Assembly (NCBI GenBank): GCA_016858145.1
Contig: JAEHOE010000166.1
Span: 1-64,000 of the forward strand
Length of the DNA: 64,000 bases
Reading direction: 5' to 3'
From: Edaphochlamys debaryana
Taxonomy: Eukaryota; Chlorophyta; Chlorophyceae; Chlamydomonadales
Positions 30,838 to 42,423 of this stretch are shown in pieces (within the stretch, counting starts at the first letter, position 1; each line of letters starts with the position of its first letter). A model generated the notes under the pieces. That model had not been told where the DNA came from. It saw only the letters and a list, made by a program, of their open reading frames with translations, and made no database searches. The translations under genes and the position numbers were made by a program.

Positions 30838-33800
30838 ATGGCGACAATTCGCGAGCTGTGGCGCACGCTCATGGACCGCTCGGATAGCGTGCGGCGAGTG
30901 TATATGAGCGGAAAGAGGGAGGAGCTGCAACAATGGTAGGGAGTTGCGCGCGAGCGAACTCGCTCCCGAGCCCCGCCGAGCCCCGCCAAGGCCGTGTGTT
31001 TACGCCACCCGCGGGCCCCCGTCCTGCCACGACGTTTCCTCTTACCCCGTCCTGCTCGAAATGTGCAGGAGCCAGGAGCTCGGAGCCGCGGAGACCGCAC
31101 TCGAGCAGTGTCGGAAGGGGCTGGGCGTCGCGTCGCGGCTGCAGTGGCTAGAGGGCTGTGCTGCGGCCGGCGTGCCAGCGTGGACCCTGCGGCACCTCCG
31201 CGCCCTGCCGGCCCCCATCGCCGCCGCCTGCCGTACCACGGCCAGCTACGACACCCTCCTCATCGCCGTAGACACCAGCCAGCTCGCCGCGCACAGCGCG
31301 GGCCTGTGCCTGAAGGCGTACATCGAGGCCCTCGTCGGCCTCCAAGAGGACTTCGACCACAACGCCCCCCACATCCGCACCCACGCCGCGCCCCTCACCT
31401 CCGCCGACTTCCTCTCCGCCTTGTCCCGGGCTGCCAGCACTGCGGCGGACCTGGCGCGGCGCCTGCAGCTGCCGGCGACGCAGGCCCACATTGCGGCCCA
31501 CGGGGCTGCGAGCACCCCTCAGACGCTAGCCGATATGAGCGCCAATGCGAGCAGCAAGTTCACCTCCTTTGCCGGGTACTGCCTCAACCTCGCTTCGAGC
31601 CTGCTGGGCAAAGAAGTCGGCCGTGCGGGCGCCGGCCCCCTGCCGCCGCTCGTGCCACGACTGGCGGCGGCGCTGCGTGACTCTCAGCTCGCGGCGGGGG
31701 TGGCCCAGGCGCTCATGACCTCCCCCGGCCCCAGCTTCACCGTCCGGTCGGGGCACGGCCGCGGAGGCGCAGGCGGCAGCAGGAGCACAGCACAACCGGG
31801 CGTGCCAGTGTGGCCTACCGTGATGATGTCCGTGCGTGCGCTGGCAACGCTCACCGATGCGGCCGTCCACCTGCAAGGATTCCAAGGGGCCGCCGCGCTC
31901 GGCGCCAGCAGTGCCCTGGGGGCTGCCCTGGCCCACCCCCACGTGGCCGGCCTGCGGCTGGCGTTGCTGCAGACGCTGTGGGAGCAGGGGGGCATGGGGC
32001 CGGGGCCGGGCGGGCCCTGCAACTTGGAGGACGAGGGCGACCCGGGCCTGCCCTCCCATCACCAGCACTCCCTGGTTGCAACGCTGGGGGTGTGGCAGGA
32101 GGGGCGGCACGGCGTGCTGAGGGTTCCCGACGACGCCCGCCTGCCGCCCGAGCCCGGGGTGCCTCCGGGGCTGCAGCTGGCGAGGGCGGCGGAGCGCACG
32201 GCCGAAGCCATGTGCCGCCTCTGCCGGGGCCAGGGGCTGGCGGGGGCCTACACAGCAGAGCAGCGGCGACGCATGTCTCGAGTGGAGGTGCGTGTCGGGC
32301 CGGCTCTTCCCGCACGCAGCTATCCACAGGCATGGGCCAGTCTTGGGCAAGAGGCAGAGGCTGTACTTGCAAGCTGGCCCTGGGGTCCATCCCGGCCGTA
32401 ACCAAGAGCTAGCGGGTTCACCAAGCCTCTGTGTTCGGCTGTCTGACCTAGTCCCGCCCCCTGACTTGCTTGTTCCTTTTTGCTTTGCAGAGCGCCCTCT
32501 GGCGCCTCCTGCCCTATCCGCAACCGCGATGCCCCCGGTCGCCCGACGAGCTGCCGCACTGGGCGGGGGCGAGCGCATGGGTGGTGGCGGCGGCGCTGGA
32601 GGGGCTGGAGGCTGCGTCGGCGGAGCAGGAGTGCCCTGGAGAGGAGGAGGCGACAGTCACTGTGGGTTGCACTGTGGCACAGCGCCGGGGCGTGTGTGCG
32701 GTTGCGGGGGCCCTCGCAACGGAACAAAGCCGGTTCACCTCACCGCCAGCCACCCGCCACGCACGGCTGTGCCGCTTCTGTCGACGCGGCGCTGAAGCTT
32801 ACTTGTGTTGGGAGTGACCCCCGCGCAGGACTCCTCAGCTGGTGTCAGCCTAGCGGCTGTGCTGGTGGACGGAGTGCAAGCGGTTATCTCGGCATCAGGT
32901 GGGTCCGGTACTCCCGTTAGGGGTTTTGCCCGGAAAGAGTGCACCCGTACCTTCCCGGGCCCGTCACGCACCACCGGAGCTGCTGAGCCGGGTACCTTGA
33001 ATCTCCCTCCGTCGCAGACCTACTGGCCACGGCCCCGCACGTAGCAGGAGGCCCTCGCCGCCAGCCTGCGCCGCGCGGGCCTGGCCGCCTCCCTGGACCA
33101 CGCCCTGCGCCTCACTACACCGCCGCCGACCGGGCCGCGGCACCCGGGGCGTGCGAGCGGGACCGGCAGCTGGCGGAGGCCCTGGTCCGCCTTCTGCCGT
33201 ACGCTGGGGACCTGCTGTCGGCCCTGGCATCCTGCGGCCTGGCGGCTGCATGCGACGTGGGCGGAGCGGCGCTGACCCTCGCCAAGCGGGCCTCTCTGGT
33301 CGCACGGGGGCTGGAGGCGGCACAGGCAACGGAGGACGGCGCCCCAGGCGCTGTCCCAGTCTGCTTGCGGGGCCCCAAGCAGTTGTTGCCCGGGTGCCTT
33401 ACCGTGGTGCTGGCTGACTTCGCAGCGCTACTGAATGGGGCGGCTGGGCCTTGGGCGGGTGGTGGCGCTCCTGGGGGCGAGCTGGAGGCCTACTTCTTCC
33501 AGGCTGCAGGCCGGCTGGCGGCTCAGCTGGGGGCAGACGCTGCCGCCTACGAGCTGCCTTCCGCCGGCTCAGAGGAGTATGCTCTGCTGAGTTCGGCTCG
33601 CATTGGCGCAGCCGCAGTGATCGGCGAGGGCCTCGACCAGGTCTCGGCCCTGTGCTCCGCCCCCGGCAGCCTCGCCGTTTCTCGGCTGCTGGCCTGCCAG
33701 CCGCACCGCCTCATCGCAGCGGCCTGCAAACTGCTCCTGGCCTGGCGGTCCGCGGGTGAGGACCCGGAGGAGGTGGATCAACGTGGGGAGCTGCAGGGGG

Positions 33801-34624
33801 CCCTCAGCCTCGCGGCCCTGCGCCTCGCAGCCCACCCCTCGCTCTCCGCCCGCGTGCGGCGCTGGCTGGTGCCCGCCGGGACCGGGCAGGCGGCAGCGGG
33901 CATGCAAGTCGCGGACGGGCTGGAGGGGGAGGCGGAGGCGTCAGGGGTCAAGCCGGAGGCAGCACAGGCCGAGGCACAGGAAGGGCGTGGGGCCGAGGCG
34001 CCAGCGACCGAGCCGACAGGGGCCGAGGCAGAGCGGGGGTGCCTGGAGCAGGCGTGGAGCGAGGGCTGGCGGTCGTACGACTGCGAGATCTGTAGGTTGG
34101 CCGATGGCTCCTCCTTCTCGCTGCCCCTGACCCTGCTCCGCCTGGCCCAGGGCGGAGGGTCGGGTGGACGGGGGGCGCGGGAGGAGGTGGTTGCTGACGC
34201 GGCCTTCCGCAGCGGCGCGATGGAGCTGCAGGCGTGGGCGGAGAGCACGGAGGCCGGAGGCAGCCAAGTGCCGTTGCAGCTGACAGAGGATCTGCTTCGG
34301 GGCCCCGGCGACGCGAGCAACCCTGGGGCCGTGCGTGCGGCGGCGGCGGTTCTGCGCGCCCCGCTGCCGCCTCCCCTGGCGGCGCCGCCCGAGGGCCGGG
34401 CTCTCCCCAAGCTGCGCGTGTGCGGCTTCCCCGGCTGCGCTTCCTTCGGGGGCCGCAGCGAGGCGGGGCTGGCGCTGCGGCAGTGCGGCGGCTGCCGGGC
34501 GGTGCGGTACTGCGGGCCGGGCTGCCAGCGGGCGCACTGGCGGGAGGGGCACAGGGACGAGTGCGGTGCGCTGGCGGAGGCGGCAGAGGCGCGGTTGTGG
34601 GGTGCGAGCGGGGATGGGCAATGA
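30838..34624 (+). CDS. MYND zinc-finger protein with long helical N-terminal region
   Basis: Proposed exons: 30838-30935, 31069-32287, 32491-about 32665 and about 33018-34624, roughly 1,032 residues. Exons 1 and 2 join in phase across a GT-AG intron. Most of the protein is Ala/Leu-rich and probably helical. The C-terminus carries a MYND finger at 34421-34564: CGFPGC, CGGC, YCGPGC, then H and C in QRAHWREGHRDEC. MYND fingers bind short proline-containing peptides in partner proteins. Large families of such MYND proteins are common in volvocine algae. The junction around 32650-33120 is uncertain: the donor used is weak, and the stretch 33048-33115 looks more protein-like in the +1 frame (EALAASLRRAGL, then ASLDHALRL) than in the frame that stays open through to the stop. 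No SET domain is seen. Confidence 0.72.
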
Positions 34625-36373
34625 GCGTCGCCAATCGTGCGAGTGAGCGCAGAGGCATGGTTGGCATGGGCTATTCAAGGGGAGCTGGCCGAGTGCGATG
34701 GGCGTCAGAGTGAGGCAGAGACAGGCGCTGACAGAGAACACATGCAGGCTGGCTTGATGCAGGGCACAGAGCTCTGGATGCACCTGGAGCATCTCTGGCT
34801 TCCGGGATAGGGGCAAGCCAAGCGCTGGTGAGGGGCGCAGCGGCGCACCCATGCTGCGCTATGGTAATACCAGATGGCGATTTCTGCAGGAATTCTGGGG
34901 CAATGCTGACGGAGCACAGCGCACGGGCACAGCTGTGGACCGTGGTGAGGAAGGCAGGCACCCTTGTCATCTGGGCCCTGTATACCGTCTTAGTGCACGA
35001 GCGTCAGCTAAGGATGGAGTATGCATGTCTGACGAAGCGAGGTAGCCAGGGGTAGCCAGCATGTGTGTAGGAGTTAGACCTTCACTATTCAAGCTGAAAT
35101 CCCGGCGCTGGCGCCTCCTGCTGCCAACATCCCGGTTGCGGAGGGCTGGCGCGTGTGTGCGTCCCAGGCGCGGCAGTGAATCTCCGCAGCGGGGGCCCAC
35201 CTCCTTGCTTCTGTGCTACGCGGGGCTATGCCCGCGTCCCCGTAGCGGGGGCCCCGCTGCAGCTAGCTCGGCCCCAGCCCCCAAGACACCCAGGTAGCTG
35301 ACGCCCCAAGCGATGGCCCCAACCGTTGGAAACGCAAGCTCCAGACCGGCCCCACATCGTTACAACGAGCGGACCATACAGCCCACGGACCGAGGTGGGC
35401 AGCGGCCCAGGTCATTTCTGCCGCCGAGCCCCCCGCTCGGCCTTCTTCCCAATGCACTTGGCAACAGAAAGCGGCGGCCCTGCCCCACACGAAGCGCTGT
35501 CAAACTGAGCAAAACTGACCACGCCGTGCGGGCGGCCGCCGCCGGCGCAGCTATGCGCCTCCCCGCCTCACCTCCATGTGCCGGCCCCGCCCCTCCAAGC
35601 ATTCACTCGGTCTACGGACTCAGCACCCCAACCCTTCACGACCCAAATTGAATCCTCCAGGAGCCCGAGCTCGGCACGACCACCGCTCCGGAGAGCCGCG
35701 AATCCTGGCGAAAGGTCCCGCAGCTCTCCGCGGCGGGAGCTCCGTGGCGTCCCCACGCGGCCCGCCAAGGGCTACGGCGACCGCTGTGGTCAACCGCCGA
35801 GGGCGACCCAAGGCCCCGCGGCCGCAGGCGCGCCGCCAGCGAGGATCCTGCTTTCGCGCGCTCGCCCTAAGTAGGACTTCCAGCGTCGGAAAGCCATGGG
35901 CCGCCCCAGAGACGCTGACGGCGCCGCGAAGGACACGCCGCCGCTGGTAGCGTCCGGATGGGCCAGCTCCGCACCGGCGGTCGTCCGGTGCTCACCACGC
36001 CCGTAGCTCCATCCCAGCCCCCCTTCACCGCAGAACTCCTCCCCCACAACCCTAGCTCCAAGCCTCCGCCGTCTGCGCTTCGCTCCAGCGTCCTGCCCTG
36101 CGGCTGCTGCGCCGCCGCCAGGAGCTCCCGTCCGCACGTCCTCCGCGGCCCACCACGGAAGCACAGCGTGCGGTCCAACCCCCCGTACGGGAGGCTGCGC
36201 GCCAGTGAAACCGACGTCCGCAGCGCTCCAGGGCAGGCCAAGCGAAGGCCGAGGCGAGGTGCCGTCTCGCGGCCCCACGCCGTCAGGCCTCAGTCCCAGG
36301 ACTCCCGGGCCGAGGCATCCGTCAGCTGGGGCCTCCGTGCCGGCCCTCTCCTCCTCCTCCTGACGAAGCCGCT
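34625..36373. other. Intergenic between two convergent genes
   Basis: No gene recognised on either strand. The region must contain the 3' UTRs of the MYND gene (+) and of the bL17 gene (-). The rc TGTAA at about 35360 could serve the minus-strand gene but is far away; the bL17 stop itself overlaps a TGTAA. Open frames on both strands at 35300-36300 are low-complexity and unsupported. Confidence 0.45.
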
Positions 36374-37362
<989 letters not shown>

Positions 37363-38066
37363 TTTCGCGCCTGGTGCTGTAAGGTGTAAGGGGTTCGACC
37401 TACGCGCGCGACGGGGCTGAGGCAGTGCGCGGAGCGCCCATGGTCCACTTGCCGGCTGCATTGCACCGTACACTGCGGGCCAGAGAGTCCTCCAATTAGG
37501 CTACGACTACGTTCATCGGGTAGCCAGAGGCACCAAGAACAGCTTATACAGGTTTATGAGCAGCCCAAAAAGCTGAGGAGCCACACGGCCATGCCCACCA
37601 CATGGCCACGCGATACAGCGACCAGTCGGCGGAGAGCGCCTTGTACGTATATAATGAGGGGGCGGCTCAGAAAGGCCGCGGGCCTTGGCCTCCACTCCCC
37701 CCACCCGCTTGCCCCGTGACCCCCCCCGCCCCCCGCGCATCCATGCCATCCCCACATCGCCCTTGCAACTCGGCCCCAACTCGGCCCATAATGCACTTCA
37801 GTAATCACAATTCAGGTTCCAACTCGTCAACCGCTCAATTTCCCTTTCGTCAAGAAAGACGGCGCCAGCCGCATGCACCCGGCCTCCTCCCCGTGCCCCC
37901 TTCCTTTCCTTGCTTTTCGCGTAACCTCACCCCCGTGTCCCCTTCCCCCTTCCCAACACAACGCTCCCGGCCTCCCGGCCCCGCCCGGCCCCCGCCAGCC
38001 TGCCTGGCCCGGCCCCCACCCGGGTACGCGCCTCCATCGGCAGCCCGAATCGCCCCCACCCCGCCC
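37363..38066. other. Intergenic: promoter side of bL17 and 3' side of Ku70
   Basis: A TATATAAT lies at 37648-37655 (+) and reads ATTATATAC on the minus strand, about 290 nt upstream of the bL17 ATG. It is the only TATA-like element here and a weak promoter candidate. Otherwise the stretch is C-rich with no gene. Confidence 0.4.
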
Positions 38067-41000
38067 TCACCCCCCTCCCGCCCCCGCGAGGTGCTCGGAC
38101 ACGCGGGCCACCAGGTCGCCCTTCTTGCCCGTGAGCTTGAGCTCGTGGAACCTGGGGAGGGGGCGGGGGGGATGTTCGAACGATTTGAGAGAGAAGAAAG
38201 AGAGGAAGCGGCAGCCGGGGGGGCCCCGAGGGGTTGGGGAGAGGGCCAGGAAGGGAAGGGAGGGGGAGAAGTTGGTTGTGACCAGTTGGAGCACCGCTGG
38301 TGCGGCGGCTGGGGAGAACTTCCAGGGCTTTGTGGGGAGCTGGTCGACAACTGGGGGGCACCAGGAGAGTGACGTGAGGCGAGACCGGACAAACAGGCCG
38401 GCGAAGTAAGGGTTCTGGGGCCGGGGCGGGGGGCAGGGACAGGGGTGCGGGGGCCAGACGGCATACGGCAGATGCACGGATTTAGTGCACGGCTTCCCGG
38501 CGGAAGAAAGGCAGGCCGAGAGTGGAGCGCCCGTGCTGAGCCCCGGCGGACTGCCCGGCAGCGTGGACGGCCGTCCGTCCCCCGGCCCCGACCCATTTCC
38601 CGGCCCAATCCCCCCAAGGCCCTCACCGCAGGTAGATCTTGAGTTGGTCGATGGTGAGTCCCGCCAGCCCCCCGGAGCTGCTGAGGCTGGCCCAGTTGAT
38701 GGCTGCAGGGGAAGGGGGGTGGGGGTGATGTTCGAACGTGGAGGAGAGCGAAAGAAGAGAAGGGGGGGGCACGCAGGGGCGCTCACGTGGTGGGGCGGGC
38801 GCATGGAGCGCCGGGGTTCGTCCCCGGACTGGCGGCAGCAAAGCAGGGCCCGTGCTGCCCGCGATCGAGGGCAACCGGCGCCATACCCCCCACAACACAC
38901 TGAACCGCTTCAGGTTAGCCTGGTGCTTCTACCCCGCGGCCAGTCTGCTCACGACTGCACTACTACACATCACGCGCCTACCCTACGCATCCTATACACA
39001 CTGGACCGCGCCCTAAACCCCGGCGAGCTCAACCAAGGCCCGACCCATGGCTGCTGAAGGCGGCCGGGCCTCAGCCCCAACGCTCTCATGCGCTCTGGAG
39101 CCCCCCGCTTACTTGTGTAGTCGGAGGCCGCCGCGGCGGCCTTGGCCTTCTTCACCTCCGCCATGCCCCCCGCCGCCCCCTTGCGCTTGGTGGCGGCGTG
39201 CTGGGGGAGCTCCTGGCGGAATCGCTGGGGATCGGGGGTGGGGGCGGGGGTGGTGGTGGCGGAAATTTGAAAGAGGGGATAGGGGGAGCGGGAGACAGGT
39301 AAGAGGGAGGACCAGAGGAGGCGCAAGCAGCACAGCGCCCCCCCAATGCAGCGTGCCCTGGCCCGCCCCCGGCCTCCCCCCCCGGCCTCCCTCCCCCCCT
39401 CGTCCTCACGTCGAGTGCCTCCATCGCGGCGGGGCTCGCGAACAGCTCCGCCCGCGGCTCCGTGGTTTCATCGGCCGCCGGATTCCAGGGAGGCACGGGC
39501 TCAGACAGGGCCTTGGCCTGTATGGGTGTGGGTGTGGGGGAAGGGAGGAGGGAGGAGAGTGCGAGGCCGCGCGTGGGTGCGTAGGTGGGGGCTCCAGGGA
39601 CGCTCGACGCCCGGAACAGTCTGACAGGCGCGCGCACGACTGTACACCACGACCAGTACACCCGCCGCCACACCATCTCCACAACCCTGCAATGCCTCAT
39701 AGCTCCCCACATCTCCCAGTTCAGCCCCACTCCCGCGACCCATACCCGCCCCAGCTCGCCTTGCCATGCCCTGCCGGCCCTCCCCCTATCGCCCCCGCCT
39801 CCCCTTAGGTCCCCATTCCGCCCCCCCCCCCCCCCCCCACCTCCACAATGTCGTAGTGGCGCTTGAGCCAGGGGTTGACGAAGGCGCCGATGTCGAACTC
39901 CCGCACCGCCCCCTCCGGCCCCGCCGCCCCCGGGTCGTCGTCGAGGCGTAACGCCCGCACCAGGGCCACAGCGGCGTCCACCTGAGGTGGTGGAGGAAGG
40001 GTGGAAGGCAGGGAGGGAGGGTGGAGGGGGATGTGAAGCTTGGTGGAGTGGGGTGGGGTGGACGAGGAGTAGAGGGTATCTGTCCACCTAAGGAGGCGGA
40101 AGCAGGGTTGCATGTAGGGTTTGGGGTTGGAAGGGTAAGGTTTGGCAGGCGGGAGAGTAGGGGTGGGGCCAGGGGAGTGGAGGAGGCGTAACGCCCGCAC
40201 CAGGGCCACAGCGGCGTTCACCTGTGTGTGGGGGGGGAGGGGGTGTCAGGGTGGATGGGGGGCTTGAGGGTGGAAGGCAGGGAGGAAGGAGGTGCGGGTC
40301 GCATGTAGGATCAAGGGTTGAAATTGGAGGTTGCGTTGAGCCCCGCGGGGCCAGCGGGGTAAGGGGCGCGCAGCTAATCGCAACGCACCTGGCCGCCGCT
40401 GGGGCGGGGGAGCGCCTCGCCCGCGGCGACCGCAGGCGATGCAGCTGCAGGGGGGAGGGGGGGGGGACAGGCAGAGGACGGGGCACGGGCACAGGAGGGA
40501 GGTGAGCAAGAGGACACTGCCCCCTGCAGGCAGCCACCGCGCAGCCCCGGCCCGTCCTCCAGACCCGCCTTCGCCCCCGGGCCTCACCCGCCTCCGGGTG
40601 CCGTACGTCGTCCATGTACGGCAGCCACACCATGTGCAGCCCGGGCGCCTCGATCTGTGCGCCGTACGCGTCCAGCTCCTCGGCCTGGGGCAGCAGGGCC
40701 ACCAGGGCGGGGGCGGAGCGGCCCCGCTTGAGGCTGCGGGGGGGGGGGAGGGGGGTAGAGGGGGGGCAGGGGGCGGTGGACGAGTTTCCGTGCAGGTAGG
40801 AAGCGCAGGACGGGGGGTGGAAAGAGGCTGGGGGGTGAGGATGGCTTTGACCGAGGGCGTCCGCGCTCCGTAGGACGGGGTGCAGTGTGGCGCTTGCGAT
40901 GCAAGGGCGATTACCGTAGTGCCCAGCCCAAGCCCAACAGAGGCCCACCCCAGGCCCAAGGCCCCACCGCCCGGGCCCACGCCAGGCCCAACCCGGGCCC

Positions 41001-42361
41001 CACCAGCACAGCACCATGCGCCTCTGCGCCAGCATGGCCCTCCACAGCGCCACAAAGGTGCGCGTGGAGCCCTCGCGGGCGCGCTCGTCGGGGCGGAGGA
41101 AGGTGGGGGCGTGGGCGAGCTGGGGTGGTTGGGAGTTGGCGGTTGGAGGTTGAGTTAGGTAAGAGGTTGGTCGACACTTCGTGCGCGCCCTTCTCCCCCA
41201 CCTGCCTGCCCACACGCCCTTCAACACGGATTTCCCCCCCCCCTCCCCGCCCCCCTACGCCCTCCACACACAGCTCTCCCCCCCCCACACCCCTGCGGAG
41301 CTTCGCCAGTGGCGCTCATCCCAGTATGTCGGTTGGGCGGGCACTACGCGGAGCTAATCACACCTTCGGAGTCTCGCCGGGCTTTCCGCTTGCTTACAGT
41401 TTCCTCGTTGCCTAACACACCTGGTGGTGGCACCGGAGGGGGCACCGCATGGCCCCAGGCAGGCCCGGGCCCTGCCTTGGGTTGCGGCCCCCTCCCCCTC
41501 CCACTCCCCTCCCCCCCCCGCACCTGGTGGTGTGTCTTGATGCAGGCCAGGGGCTTGAAGCCCAGCAGCGTGAGCCCCGGGTCCGCCAGGGCCGTGAGGG
41601 CGGCCACGTCGGAGGCGTCCACCAGGGTCTGTGGGGGGGGGAGGGGGCGCGGTTGGGGGGGGGAGGGGGCGCGGTTGGGGGTGGCGAGTGGCATGCTGGC
41701 GAGCGGCACGCTGCCCCACAACACAGGGGCAGCCAGGGGTCGCGTTCCGGGGCACGGCGGCACGGCGGCAAAGGCTTCAATTCCCAAGGTACGGAGGCAG
41801 ACACGCGTACCTACCCCGCCCCTCCACCCGCCCCTGATCCCCCCCCTTTCCCGCTCCTTTCCCCTCCCCCATCCCCCCCCAGATCCGTGCCTTGGGCATG
41901 CGCTCCCTGTTCCCGGTCTTGAGCACGAACTCCTTCCGCCGCCGCAGCTCCTCGGGCTCCACCAGGGTGCCGTCACGGGTGTCCACGTGGGTGGTGCTGA
42001 CCTGGCAGAGGGGGAGGGGGGCACGTGGGGGGAGGGGTGGGGGACACGTGCGGGCGAGCCAGATTTAGGGGGAGCACACGGGAGAGGGCTGGCTGTGCGG
42101 CAGCCTGGCACCTTGCCGTCCGTACGAGATACGGTACGCACTGTACTGACACCCGCTGACACCTGCTCTCCCCCTTGTCCCTCCTGCCCTGCCCCCCTCC
42201 CTCCTGCCCTCCCCCCCCCCTGCCTGCAGCGGCTGGTTGGTGACCGTGTTGAGCAGTGCCTTAGGGGCCACGTCCTTGGAGGCCTCCTTGATGAGCAGGT
42301 AGCCCTGGGGGGGGGGGAGGGGGGGGGAGGGGCGGGGGGGTGGGAGGGGGGGGGGAGGGGG

Positions 42362-42423
<62 letters not shown>

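Noticed and set aside
35300..36290. Possible gene on either strand upstream of the bL17 3' end
   Set aside because: Frames of 120-160 codons overlap on both strands with Arg/Pro-rich composition and no domain.
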